64,000 nt of DNA from Dendrocalamus latiflorus (GCA_017311315.1 CM029634.1:20911891-20975890); one strand, 5' to 3'; numbered from the stretch's first letter, positions 11,361 through 22,686 are shown. A program made the numbers and translations. The notes: generated from the sequence alone by a model not told the origin.

Positions 11361-11601
11361 GGTTAGGGTTCGTCGCAGGGAGAGGAATGGGGAGGACACT
11401 GCCTGATCCGACTGAACAAGGGGGCAATACGGGGAGATACGGGAATACGGCGACTGCAAGTGGGCCCAGCTACGCGCCAGACTTAGAACAGGGCATGGGC
11501 GCGGGAGAATGAGAATTGTAATGGCAGATTTCCAATAAGCTGAATTGTAATGACGTTTTTCAAAAGTTGGAAAATTGTAATGGCGAGGAGCCAAAAATCC
11601 C
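11361..11601. repeat. MULE-2 right TIR, 241 bp
   Basis: Inverted partner of 6747-6987. It should contain the transposase promoter, since the gene begins just inside it on the minus strand. Confidence 0.9.
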
Positions 11602-11887
11602 TACTATTATATATGCACAAATTTCTTGTGAGTTTGGAATATGCATTGCTAGTAGTGAACAGCTTGAAGTTTTTGACCATTTCAGTGAGAAGTTCTCTCT
11701 TTGAAATCTTCTTGGTCGGTTCCATATACCCATGTGGCCTTATGTTGTCACACAAAAATGCTTGTGAGTTTCTATGAAAAAGTGCACATAAATTTTAGAC
11801 ATTTTGAACTTAGGAATTTCGCAAGAAACAACCCAGTTTCTGTATAAAGCGGAAAAATTCCCCCGTCCGTTTCAAACAGGACATTAA

Positions 11888-12744
11888 GGGTTTGTTTAGT
11901 TACCTGCATGTATCTTGGCTCGCATGAGCTCATGCAATAGGCATGTGTTTGGTTGCCTGGTTGGCTCTTGGAGCCAGGCCCATCTCATGCAAATTTCTCT
12001 CCCGAGCCAGGCCCGAGGGAAACGAAGAGATAGTCCTTCACTCCTCAGCCTGGCCCGTTGGATGCAAGCGCACGGCGCCCGAGGGAAGGAAGGAAAGCGG
12101 AAGAGGCGGCGACTCCACTCGGGTCGGCCGAATCCGGGGCGGAGGGCTAGGGGAGGCCGGAGGGGAGGCTGCCACCGGTAGGGCGCCGGTCGGATCTGGA
12201 CCGGCGGCGCACTCCCGCTCCACGGGCCGCACCGTGCCGCGCCGCCGAGAGAGGGAGAGAGAGAGAGAGTGCGTGCGGAGGGGGACGGCGGCAGAGAGCC
12301 TGAGGCCGGCGGAGGGGAGCCCGAGGTCGGCAAGCTGAGCCACCCGCGCGCCGTCGTGCCGCCGGAGGTGAGCCCGAGTGCGCGGGGGAGAGAGAGAGGT
12401 AGGTGGCAGAGGGAAGGTAGGGGGCGGCGGGAGAACCATCGGCGCCGCCGCGCCTGGCCGCGCGCCGACCGCACCGCCCCGGGCGGAGAAGGTGAGGGGG
12501 AGGAGGCCGGTCGGCCGAAATGAGTGGAGGGAGAGAGAGAGACGGGTGAGGGAGGAGGTCGGTCGGCCGAAATGAGTGGAGGGAGAGAGAGACGGCCGGG
12601 CAACCAAACACCATCTTTACTCATACAGCTTCAACGGATACAGGCAACCAAACAAGTATATTTGCATGTGCCTATCCAGAATGAGACTAGCCAGGATGAG
12701 CCATACGAGCTGGGTTGAGAAGATACGGGCAACCAAACAGGCCC
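11888..12744. mobile_element. GC-rich Tourist/PIF-Harbinger-like non-autonomous element
   Basis: Ends GGGTTTGTTTAGTTACC and ...GGCAACCAAACAGGCCC are imperfect inverted repeats, flanked by TAA at 11885-11887 and 12745-12747, the 3-bp duplication typical of PIF/Harbinger. The interior (12020-12600) is strongly GC-rich with GA-rich tracts and a tandem duplication of GGTCGGCCGAAATGAGTGGA (about 12511 and 12562). Long open frames there are low-complexity Ser/Pro/Arg and are not believed to be genes. Confidence 0.6.
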
Positions 12745-12813
12745 TAAACTACCGAGAGGTGGATCTCGAATCATGCTTTCTGCGACAATGATGGGCATTT
12801 CGATATAAACGTA

Positions 12814-13046
12814 GGTCCTGTTCTTTTCAGCTTCTAAAAGTTGCTTTTTGGCTTTTCTATAGTAACTAGCTTTTAAACAGAGTATTTTTTTAAGATAGAG
12901 TCTACTAGTTAATTCTAGTACATACTTTATTGACTTCATTTATATCGGCAAAAACCGTACGTGAGTTTCTGTTACTCTGTAATCTCTCACACAAACAGCC
13001 CAAAAGCCATAAGCCACAGCCAAAAGTCGCCAAAAAGAACTGGCCC
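12814..13046. mobile_element. MITE, GGGCC...GTTCTT family, copy B
   Basis: Starts GGTCCTGTTCTTTTCAGC and ends AAAAAGAACTGGCC. The interior matches copies at 28942-29182 (opposite orientation) and 29335-29567: TAGTTAATTCTAGTACATAC, GACTTCATTTATAT and AAAACCGTACGTGAGT are shared. Non-coding. Confidence 0.7.
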
Positions 13047-14692
13047 GTAATCATGTACAAGGTTAGCCTTATCGTGTTTTCTCCTGTACATTTAGGTGTT
13101 TTACACGATACTAGTTCACATAGAGGTGTCGTATTTGGCAGGTCACTTTAGGCACGATAACAGTGTAGAATGGAACAACAAGGAATTAGTGAGCCATTGC
13201 TTTGCTTGGCTGTGGGTTTTGCCAAAGAGAGGGAAAGAAAAAGGAACAAAAGAAGAAAGAAGAGACGCAGGTCGCAAGTGTCCCCCCACAAAAATCCAAC
13301 ACGGAAAGCACTCACGGGTAGCACCAGCACAAGCGACGCTTGCTGGACTCATCCAGGTTAGCCACTATTATAGAGCAAAGCCGTCTCTTTAGCAAGCAAT
13401 AATTGGCACGCTTCTATCATGACAGCGCATTCTTATGCTTGCAGAAATCTCAAGCGATCCGCTTAGGATGGTAAGATGTTCTGCCGGATGTGTGCAAGGC
13501 TCCTCCAATGCCAAAGCTCCGGCTTCCAGGGGTAGAGCCACACCCCGAATAGGGTAGACTTCAGCCCGAGGTGTGGAAAAATATATAGTGTACAGCTCAG
13601 CTAAATTCAGTCCAGTCTAAGTAGCATTTTCATAACTCAGCTCAGATAGCCTAGATTATTCCACCACTGAGCTCGGGACGTAACCAAATCCTAGTTCCGC
13701 CACTACTGGCTGCATCACTGACCTCTCATGTTTGTTTTTGTGAAATTTGCCACCTATATTTATATGACGGTTAATACCCTTATTTGTTCTGTTACTCTCA
13801 CCTAGATGCAATTATCATTGAATATTTTTGTTGGGTCCGTAACAAAATGACAAACTATGCCATTCACAATGCTAGATTGGTCTAAAAAATGGGGACCTTC
13901 TCAGTACTGGTTTGTCTGTACTGCTTACGCCTAAATGTAAAGCTTCTATATACGCTACCTCTTGGTCTTTACTGTATAGAGTTCTGTGTACAATACAGCG
14001 TTTTCTGCAGCTATCTTACCATATGATCGTTATGGTTAGCATATTTTCTTTTCTTTTTTCAAAACAACCGTGGGAACTACCTATTTGTACCCTGTTGGCT
14101 TTTGTGAGCATCAGGGTATTTAGTGGACTTCATTGGTGAGACTGTCTTCATTTTCCCTTCAGGTAAATATTCTCATCGCATTCTGAGAAGGAAAACGTAA
14201 ACCAGAAGGTTCAAAAAAGGAAGAAGAGATTGAAAACTTCCGGGTATTTTTCATGTTCCTGCCATCTCATATAAATTTTCTGAAACTGTTACTTAAGCTG
14301 GTCATAATGTTTATCAGGCCTGAAACGATTCTTCTGAAAGATTTTCGGTCAACGCAACATGCGAAGAATGCCCTAGGGTTCTTGGAGTGCAGGAAAAACC
14401 TGGTGCCAAGATCTAACGCAGTTTTGAAGAATGCTAACAAGGCTTTGCGTCAACTTTCATCGAAAGGCAGTTTTCTGAGTTGAGTGCGGCAGAATGAGGC
14501 ATTCTCTGAATTTGTGTCTAGATTCTCATCTGAAAGACCGACATGCATGAGAGATCAATCCTTTGCTGCGTTTGAATGCAGTGAATCTGGAATCTGAATT
14601 GCAACGCTGATTATCCTTGGGTCTGTATATATAATGCGGATGTTCCTTTTAAGAAACCCTTATGATCTTTACACTGTGGTGGTGATCGGTTC
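13047..14692. other. Intergenic, no gene recognised
   Basis: An ORF at 14253-14480 lies just after a possible acceptor but matches no family I know and lacks clear exon partners. Nothing else is supported. Confidence 0.4.
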
Positions 14693-14941
14693 GGCTGAAA
14701 AGCTCATGGCTTATGGCTGAAAATACTGTAGCTGGCTGAAAAAAACACTGTAGCTGACAGAGGCTTATTTAGCTTAAAAAAATTTAAAAAATATGTTAGC
14801 CCATTACGTATAATACAAACAAATACGGGAAAAAAAGAACCGGCAAAAAAGCTCAACAAAAAGCCAAAAGTTCAAAAAAAGACGAAAATTATGAATAGTG
14901 AAAAATAAGTCAGAAGCCAGAAGCCGAAGCCGAGTTGATCA
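14693..14941. mobile_element. Probable MITE with TGATC...CGGCT ends
   Basis: Left end TGATCGGTTCGGCTGAAAAGC and right end AGCCGAAGCCGAGTTGATCA are imperfect inverted repeats about 250 bp apart, around AT-rich non-coding DNA. Confidence 0.45.
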
Positions 14942-16459
14942 GAGCCAAGTTTGAGCCCTACTTATGTACGGATCATGTAGCATCTATGAAACCTAAATGA
15001 GCATATCATGCAATACGACTGCATTCGCAAGCACTGCTGGATAGTAGTGCCTGTTTTATGTTTTTGTCAATTGCTATTCCTTTGGAAATGTTTTCCTTAA
15101 AAGTCAGATTTGTTGTCGTATGCTTTGCTATGATTGTACGCAATTTTGAACCCCTGGTTATATGCTTCTGCTGTTCTGCATCACAATCCACAACTCACAA
15201 GCACCTTATTTATTTATTTATTTATTTATTTTGTAATTATAGGCCTGTGTACAGATGCTAGGTCCTTTTTAATCCACAAGGCCTCGACCCCTCACTTCCA
15301 CAATTCACCTCACGCAGTCGCTGGCCAACCAAATAGCCTGCACATGAGTTCAAGCTGGGACGATACAGCAGCCGATCAGCTTCAAACCAACAAAAATGGA
15401 CGTTTTTAATGATGTGATCTAGATCCAGCAAGAGTTTACATGTGCTTGGATGCCCATGTTACCTGTGCTATCACTGAAAACCGCTGCAATTTGAACCGAA
15501 CATGAAAATAATCATATGTTTCTGAAGTATCATATTTCCAGCCCCAGTAGGAAAATCCAACCTTCAAATGAAAGCATAGAGGAATCAGAGCACATTCGAG
15601 GACGGTGAGTACCTAACCACAAAAAAGAACAAGAAAGAAAGAAGAGTTTGTTGTGTTTGTTACCGCACAAGCGGCTCCGCATTGATGGCGAATCTTCGCA
15701 CTAGCTGGAGCCTGCACCAGCAAGAGACACACGTGAACTAGGATAGCTCGACAAAGATGTGCAAAAATGATTTTTTTTTTTTGATGTTGATCTAGGAGTG
15801 CAAACGAGTGAATAATTTATATCTAACCAACCGATGGAAGGATGTTAGTGCAAATATGGAAGTGAGCAATGGATATCTGATATCATCTATGTCGGACTTC
15901 AATTTTAATTAAAAAAATATGGAACAAAATACAAGGTAAACAAATATATGTCTGAATCCACTCTTGAGGACACCCATATGGATGACACAGTTATATGATT
16001 TATGATTTTTAAATTTTATTTGTTCACGAGAGAGTACAGAAAAAGATAATTATGTGTAATTTGAGTCTATATAACTAAAGTCGAGTCGGTACAGTGTCTA
16101 ATATAATCGACTGATAAATTTTATTTTAAAAAATAATTTATTTAAAAATTAATTATTATATCATAAGCTTGAAGCCGGAAAAAACGAGGCCAGTAATCAC
16201 CTGGTCGTGTTCAGCGAAAGGCACCAACGCAGAACAAGCGCAACACCACCTTCTACTTGACATTTTGTTATCCGCATCATTGAAGTCCGCAGGAAATCGC
16301 CGCGAAAAGTCGAGCGTACGATGCAACGGAGACGAGCCAATCATCACCATCTGATCTACAAAAGGCACTCACAGAAGCAGATGGATCACACGACACTACA
16401 AGCATCTCTTCTTGACTGCGTTCCCAGTTCCAGCCACAGCAGCCAAGCTCGAGCCCTCG
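14942..16459. other. Intergenic and upstream region of the P450 gene
   Basis: No gene recognised. Contains a (TTTA)n microsatellite at 15206-15232. The last 250 bp probably hold the P450 leader; no clear TATA box was picked out. Confidence 0.4.
15206..15232. repeat. (TTTA)n microsatellite
   Basis: About seven uninterrupted tetranucleotide units. Confidence 0.9.
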
Positions 16460-16471
16460 ATGCCATCGGCC

Positions 16472-18113
16472 ATGGCTGCCGAGCTCCCGTTCTACTTGCT
16501 CCTGCTGCCTCTCCTAGTTATGCCCCTCCTGTACTTGACGGTGTTCCGCGGGAGGTCCGGCGGCCGACGGCGCCTGCCTCCGGGGCCGTGGGCGCTGCCG
16601 GTCATCGGCCACCTGCACCACCTCGCGGGCGCGCTCCCGCACCAAGCCATGCGGGACATGGCGCGTCGGCACGGCCCGCTCATGATGCTCCGGTTTTGCG
16701 AGCTCCCGGTGGTGGTCGCCTCCTCCCCGGACGCCGCGCGGGAGATCATGAGGACGCACGACGTGGCCTTCGCGTCGCGGCCCATCGGGCCGATGCTGCA
16801 GCTCGTTTTCCGGGGGGCCGAGGGCGTCATCTTCGCGCCCTACGGCGACGGATGGCGGCAGCTGCGCAAAATCTGCACCGTCGAGATCCTCAGCTCCCGC
16901 CGCGTCCACTCCTTTTGCCCCGTCCGAGAGGACGAGCTCGGCCGCCTACTCAGCTCTGTCGCGAAGGCCTCCTCGTCCTCCTCGCCGGTGAACCTGACCG
17001 AGAGAATATCGGCGTACGTCGCGGACTCCACTGTGCGCTCCATCATCGGCAGCCGGAGCGAGAACCGCGACACGTTCCTGCGGCTGGTGGAGGACGGGCT
17101 AAAGATCATGCCGGGAATGAGCCTGCCGGACCTCTTCCCGTCGTCGCGCCTCGCGATGCTCCTCAGCCGCGTGCCAGGCAAGATCGAGCGGCGCCGCCGC
17201 GGCCTGCTCGCCTTCATCGACACCATCATCCAGGAACACCAGGAGAACAGAGCCGCCGGCGCCGCTGCCGACACAGAGGAACACGAGGACTTGCTCGACG
17301 TGCTCTTGAGGCTCCAGAAGGACATGGACTCCCAGTATCCCCTCACCACCGAAAACATCAAAGCTGTCATGATCGTAAGCTCTCTTCCCCATCGCCGAGA
17401 CATCCTCATCACATAAACAGTAGGAATCTGTATTTACTCTGCTTCTTTCACAGGACATGTTTGGTGCGGGCAGCGAGACGTCGGCGACGACGCTGCAGTG
17501 GGCGATGGCCGAGCTGATGCGGAACCCGACGGTGATGCGGAGGGCGCAAGAAGAGGTCCGGCGAGAACTCGCCGGCCACGACAAGGTGACGGAGGACAGC
17601 CTAACAAACCTGCACTACCTACAGCTAGTGATCAAGGAGACGCTCCGGCTGCACCCGCCGGCGCCGCTGCTGCTGCCGCGGGAGTGCCGCAGCCCCTGCC
17701 AGGTGCTTGGTTTCGACGTGCCGGAGGGCACCATGGTGCTCGTGAATGCGTGGGCGATCGGCAGGGACCCTGCACACTGGGACGCGCCTGAGGAGTTCGA
17801 GCCGGAGAGGTTTGAGCAAGTTGGGAGGGATTTTAAGGGGATGGACTTCGAGTTCATCCCGTTCGGCGCCGGGAGGAGGATATGCCCCGGCATGGCGTTC
17901 GGTCTTGCGCACGTCGAGCTCGCGCTTGCGGCGCTGCTGTTCCACTTCGACTGGAAGCTGCCGGAAGGGATGGTCCCCGAGGAGATGGACATGACTGAGG
18001 CGGCCGGGATCACAACGCGCCGGCGGTCCGAGCTAATGGTTTTCGCCGTCCCTCGTGTCCCAGTGCCAATGGAGAAAGTCCAAGCACATGATGTTCCCGC
18101 TGCTGTTATGTAA
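16472..18113 (+). CDS. Cytochrome P450, CYP71-clan (A-type)
   Basis: CDS join(16472..17374, 17454..18113), 520 aa, one phase-0 intron at the usual A-type position. An ER-bound haem monooxygenase using P450 reductase. Visible motifs: N-terminal membrane anchor (FYLLLLPLLVMPLLYL), hinge PPGPWALP, C-helix WRQLRK, I-helix GAGSETSATT just after the intron, ETLRLHPP (ExxR), PERF, and the haem loop FGAGRRICPG with its Cys ligand. Length is normal for the family. Two in-frame ATGs exist: 16460 (MPSAM...) and 16472. The second was preferred because GCCATGGCT is the stronger plant context. Substrate cannot be deduced: CYP71 enzymes of grasses oxidise terpenoids, indoles, benzoxazinoid intermediates and others. 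No broken residue was seen and no biosynthetic partner gene lies nearby. Confidence 0.95.
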
Positions 18114-18715
18114 ATGTGTCTACTTAAATATCGTGCCCATTGTAATGCATTATTAGCGGTTATAACACGAAGTTTAGGGCAATTTATTCAAATCAATATC
18201 ACTTGAATAAATGGCTATGGCATTCATGCTGTCGAGTTATGATTCCTAATCTATATAAATAAAAACGTGATATTCATGATATCTCCTTCGTTTTGAATTA
18301 AAAAAATCCTATTATAATTCTAAAAAGAAAAAACCCTATAAATTATCACATTAATCAAAAGAACAAGGGAAAGATATCCACCATTTATTTTGGTGAAGCC
18401 AGATTGTAATTGTGCATATTAATCATTATATATATATATATATATAACAAATACAATTATATTTCAATTATAGAAAATAGAGTTATATATCAAAGTTAAT
18501 TATATCATAATAACTAAGCACATAATTACGCAAATAAATCTGCTAGTTCAATTACTATCTAGCTGTGTTGTGCCAACTGCTACCACCGCCGAGGTCATCA
18601 TCTGTGCCGTCGTTTGCATTGGCCCCTGTGCCGTCGTTTGCATTGGCCCCGTCTTCGTCGTTTGAGACGGCATTCTAGCTGTCTCCGTCAACCCCTGTCG
18701 CCGCGAAAGGGGGCG
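18114..18715. other. P450 3-prime flank
   Basis: AT-rich with an (AT)n tract at 18427-18446 and a 24-bp unit repeated twice at 18603-18650 (TGTGCCGTCGTTTGCATTGG...). No gene recognised. Confidence 0.5.
18603..18650. repeat. 24-bp perfect tandem duplication
   Basis: Two identical copies of a unit starting TGTGCCGTCG, next to the MULE-3 insertion site. Confidence 0.9.
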
Positions 18716-18725
18716 TCCTACCTGA

Positions 18726-18980
18726 GAATTTTTTGTACGGATAATCCGTTTTTTATTCGGAAATACATAAATATACCCGCGACAAAATTTTTTACAAAAA
18801 TAATCTCCAGTCGCCACCCCATTGGGCGACTGCTATTTTTCGCCCAACCGGGAGGCGACATTTAGGGAATCTGTGTACCGTTGGGCGACTACTGCAATCG
18901 CTGTACGGTTGAGCGACTTTGATTGCAGTCGCCCAACCGTTGAGCGACTTCAATTGCAGTCGCCCAGTGGATGGGCGACT
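18726..18980. repeat. MULE-3 left TIR with palindrome array
   Basis: Terminus GAATTTTTTGTACGG, then four to five copies of the GTCGCC...GGCGAC palindromic unit between 18809 and 18978. Confidence 0.88.
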
Positions 18981-19746
18981 TTACTCAGTCCCCGTGAATT
19001 TTTAGAGTTTTATCAATTTTGTAGTTTTAAACTGGAAAAAAATATGGTATAGTTGTAATAAAAGTTTATGTTTATTGTATGTTGTAGGTGCATTTAAAAT
19101 TTTGAGAAATTTTTTGTAAGTACAATTGACTGTAGAACGTTTGATATATACATTGGTATGTTTTAAGGGTTTGCAATCCGCGTGATTTTTGTATGTTTTG
19201 TCAATTTTTTAGTTATAAACTGCGTAAAAATCAGATAAAGTTGTAATAGAAGTTTATGTTCAATGTAAGTTGTAGATGCAAAAAAAAATTTGGTCAATTT
19301 TTTTTAGGCACGATTGACCGAAGAACGGTCGATACATAAAGTGATAAGTGATGTGACCAGTGGCATGTGTGGAACTCTGTACTTGTAATGTTCAGAACTC
19401 CACCGCTAGTCGTAACATGCCTTAGGGAATATTACATTTTGTCTACTGGGTGTAGCGTGGTTGTTTGCCCTTTTTGTCGCGCCCTGAAGATGGCTCCGCT
19501 GCATCTTTCTTCCTGTCAGTCTTGGTCTTGAGAGCTGCCATCTTTTGTCATCTCGCAATAAATTACTCTATGTAGGCACTTTAGAGCCTGTAGTTTCGTA
19601 ATAAAAGTGGATTCGTAGCCACCAATAAATTGCAATACTTAAAAGGGAAACAGTACGTTCAACGAAATAAGTGCATTACAGAAAAGGGATGTAACATACA
19701 AGGTTTACAACTGGTACATGAATTTTAGCATGCATTACAACACCAA

Positions 19747-22110
19747 CTACTGATCTGGAAATGCATTGCATCGTCTAGCTGTGTGCCCCTCCTGACCGCA
19801 TCGCCCACAACGTGCACCAGATGTTCCAGCTTGTGATACGTCCATGTCATTTCTAATACGTCGGCTCTGTCGCCGACCCTTCCCACCCTTCAGCATGTTA
19901 ATATCCGGAACCCAGGTCCTCGCTGAAATGTCCAAAGTGGCGAAGTTTCCCACTGCCCTGAACCCCCGGAGCTCCCCACACCAAGCTTGCAGTATTCTCT
20001 CCTTGAAAAAGTACTCGGACATGAAGTTAGAAGGATCCATGCGCACGGTCCCGCATGCAGCGAGGACATGAGAGCATGGCCTGTGTAACAACTTAAGCTT
20101 GTTGCATGTGCAGCTAGGTTCGTTTGCATGATCTCCAAGGCATACATCGTGAGTAACAAGTGAACGAGATGTCCCAAATCCGGCTCTATCACGGAGTACC
20201 ACCTCGAAACGATGCTCCCTGTTGCCCATGACATGCACTGTGTGCAATTGACCCTTCTGTGCCTTCGCCTCCATGTACGCAGTAATTTTTGACGAATACT
20301 GGGCTCCGGGATTGGCCGCATGAAGTGCGGCACTCGCGTGCCTCTCCCTGAAGTAGCGGATTGTGCTGTGAAGAACACCTTCCACGATGGCGACAAGGGG
20401 CTGAGAACGGAGACCCCTGAGAACCCAATTGTACACCTCGGCAAGGTTAGTTGTCATTATTCCGTACCTTGCGCCATCCGTGTCGTGCAACAGCGACCAC
20501 TTCTCCAATTGTTCCCCCTCGATCCACTGCGAGAAGCACTTGATGTTTCGCGCGCTCCTCCTTCTTGAACCACTTGGGTTAGACTCATCCCCTCACATGT
20601 CTCAGAAACCACAGCCAGCTCTCATAATTCTCACTCTCCACAAATGCAATGGCCAGCGGCAATATTTGATTGTTACCGTCAACGCCTATGGCCGTCAGGA
20701 GCTGCCCTTTGTATTTGCCTGTCAAGAAGGTCCCATCTATTGAGATAACTGGCAGCATGTGTCTGAATGCTTCAATGCTAGCACCAAATGCAAAGAATGC
20801 TCTCTGCAACACTGCAAATCCCGGTGGACTTATGGACGGCTTGTCGTGCACCGCGATGTACGTGCCGGGGTTCCTTTGCTGCAACACCTTAAGCATACGA
20901 GGAAGGTTGTCGTACGCCGCTTCGAAAGTGCCAAAACGTTTTTCCAACGCCTTTTGCTTCGCACGCCACGCCTTCGCGTAGCTAATCTTATACTTGAATT
21001 TATTCTCAATAGCTAGCATAATATGTGTGGCCGCAACATCTTTCTTCTCCACTATCTCCCCATACATCAAATTGGCGATAAATCCGGACGTCAGGTTACG
21101 ATGCCTCGCCAAGACTGTGTTTACAATGCAGGAGTGCGGCTCCACCTTGGACACAATCCAATGAGTCTCATACTTGGGTCTACGTGCGTGCACCCTAAAA
21201 GGACAACCAGTCTGCTCGCACTTCACAGTGTACTGCTCCTGGCTTGATTTGACGACGCGAAATGTCCGTTGCATTGAAAGGGCCCAAAGTTTGATGGCAT
21301 CCTGCAGCGCTTCCTTGTCAGCAAACATAGCATGCACCCGAACCTCTGTTTGATGATACTCCCATGGCGATTCATGCTCATCATGTGCGGAAACACCCTC
21401 CGCATTATACTGGTTCCATTCTTCGGGGATAGGAACTTCTTCATCATCGGAACTGTCCTCCTCGTCGTCCTCTACAGCTTGCTCTTCATCCCATGCCCTC
21501 TGGTCATCAGATTCCATCTGCTGCATGATATACTCATTATGCTCTCCTTCATCAGCTTGCCCAGTTCCCTCTCTATAGCTTGACAGCTGTAACTCTCCTC
21601 CATGTACCGCATCGGCTTGCCCAGTTCCCTCTGTATAGCTTGACGGCCTTAACTCTCCTCCGTGTACCGCATCGCCTTCATCACGAGCAACTTCATCAGC
21701 TCCACCGACGTGCGGCCCGCCCGAGGTGCTAGCACCCCCCGAAGCATAGGCGGACGCACGAGCTTGCGCAGCTGCTTGTAGTGAGCACGGTTGCACAAGC
21801 AGGACACACTCGTATCCACGGCGCCGGCACCCTTGCACAAAGCCCTTCCACGAACCAGAGCGCACCAATGTCTTCAACTCCCATCTGATGTCAGTGGAAG
21901 ACCGGCTCCAAAGCCCTTGCACAACGACGCTGCACACCTCGGGTCCAATGAAAAACTCTGGGTCAGCCAATGCTGCACATCTGTCATTTGAGCATTCTCG
22001 TCATCCGGAAGTACGAGAGTGACTTGCGGAAAATCGCTCAAATCCACACCAGTCGGACCATCACGAATGATTCCAACACCATAATACACTCTCAATGTAG
22101 TACTGGCCAT
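19747..22110 (-). pseudogene. MuDR-type transposase of MULE-3, defective
   Basis: Start ATG at 22110 (MASTTLRVYYGVGII), stop at 19747. Recognisable parts: N-terminal MuDR region (YHQTEVRVHAMFADKEAL, CPFRVHAR), first catalytic Asp in ISIDGTFLTGKYKG, then after a gap WIEGEQLEKWSLLHDTDG, SWIM finger SCTCNK...RPCSHVLAAC, and CCHC knuckle CGRCGQEGHTARRC. Two lesions are clear. Around 21970 the frame shifts from the MASTT frame to the DPEFFIGPEV frame. Near 20590 the protein stops at WLWFLRHVRG and coding resumes at about 20575 with NPSGSRRR, so the segment that should contain the second catalytic Asp (usually ...HDRHAGI...) is missing. The element therefore could not supply transposase. An acidic region holds two copies of a DAVHGGEL...EGTGQA repeat. 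Confidence 0.88.
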
Positions 22111-22422
22111 TAATGATGTATGCCTACATGTATGATTGAAATTTACGACATGTCAAATAACATGGGAGTTGAAGACTGTAAATACAACATAATTAAAAAA
22201 AATACCTGGATCCAAATCGATTGAATAGCTTCGACTTCTCTTCTCTCCTCACCTCCTTTTCTTCCCCTCCTCCCTCTCTTCTCCTCTTCTTTTCTTCCTC
22301 TTCCTCCTCTCTTCTCCTCTTCTTTTCTTCCTCTTCCTCCTCTCTTCTCTCTGGGCAGAATGAATGAGTAGAATGGCAGAACGAGGGGAATGTGCTCGGG
22401 GTTAGTGGGCGGCATAATTTCA

Positions 22423-22676
22423 GTCGCCCTACGGTTGGACGACTGCAATTGCAGTCGCCCAACGGTTGGGCGACTTCAATCGAAGTCGCTCAACCGTACA
22501 GCGATTGCAGTAGTCGCTCAACGGTACACAGATTCCCTAAATGTCGCCTCCCGGTTGGGCGAAAGGTAGCAGTCGCCCAATGGGGTGGCGACTGGAGATT
22601 ATTTTTGTAAAAAATTTTGTCACGGGTATATTTATGTATTTTCGAATAAAAAACGGATTATCCGTACAAAAATTTC
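22423..22676. repeat. MULE-3 right TIR with palindrome array
   Basis: Inverted partner of 18726-18980. Next to it at about 22235-22360 is a pyrimidine-rich tract in the transposase leader, as in MULE-1. Confidence 0.88.
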
Positions 22677-22686
22677 TCCTACCTGA

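Larger units (their letters stand above)
6747..11601. mobile_element. MULE-2, complete two-gene Mutator-like element (4855 bp)
   Basis: The left end GGGATTTTTGGCTCCTCGCC at 6747 and its inverted copy ending at 11601 are bordered by identical 9-bp target duplications TACTATTAT (6738-6746 and 11602-11610). The TIRs (6747-6987 and 11361-11601) are both 241 bp and differ at two positions by eye, suggesting a fairly recent insertion. Transcription units start inside each TIR-proximal region and converge: a GRF zinc-finger gene (+) from the left and a MuDR-type transposase (-) from the right. This is the same convergent layout as maize MuDR (mudrA/mudrB). Confidence 0.93.
18726..22676. mobile_element. 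MULE-3, complete Mutator-like element (3951 bp)
   Basis: Flanked by identical 10-bp repeats TCCTACCTGA (18716-18725 and 22677-22686); a 9-bp duplication plus one chance base is equally possible. The ends GAATTTTTTGTACGGATAAT and its inverted counterpart match. TIRs run about 255 bp (18726-18980 and 22423-22676) and contain arrays of near-palindromic AGTCGCCCAAC / GTTGGGCGACT motifs. The element carries a minus-strand transposase that is frameshifted and internally deleted. The same TIR family ends MULE-1 at 1881. Confidence 0.93.

Noticed and set aside
11896..12624. 242-codon minus-strand frame with Ser/Pro-rich protein
   Set aside because: Compositional: GC-rich interior of a Tourist-like element, open in several frames at once, no domains.
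14253..14480. Possible terminal exon (RPETILLKDFRSTQHAKNAL)
   Set aside because: A plausible acceptor precedes it but no upstream coding exons or family match were found.
16321..17517. 398-codon plus-strand frame over the P450 first exon
   Set aside because: Arg/Pro/Ala-rich shadow of the GC-rich P450 exon; no family motifs, while the P450 frame is complete and correctly spliced.
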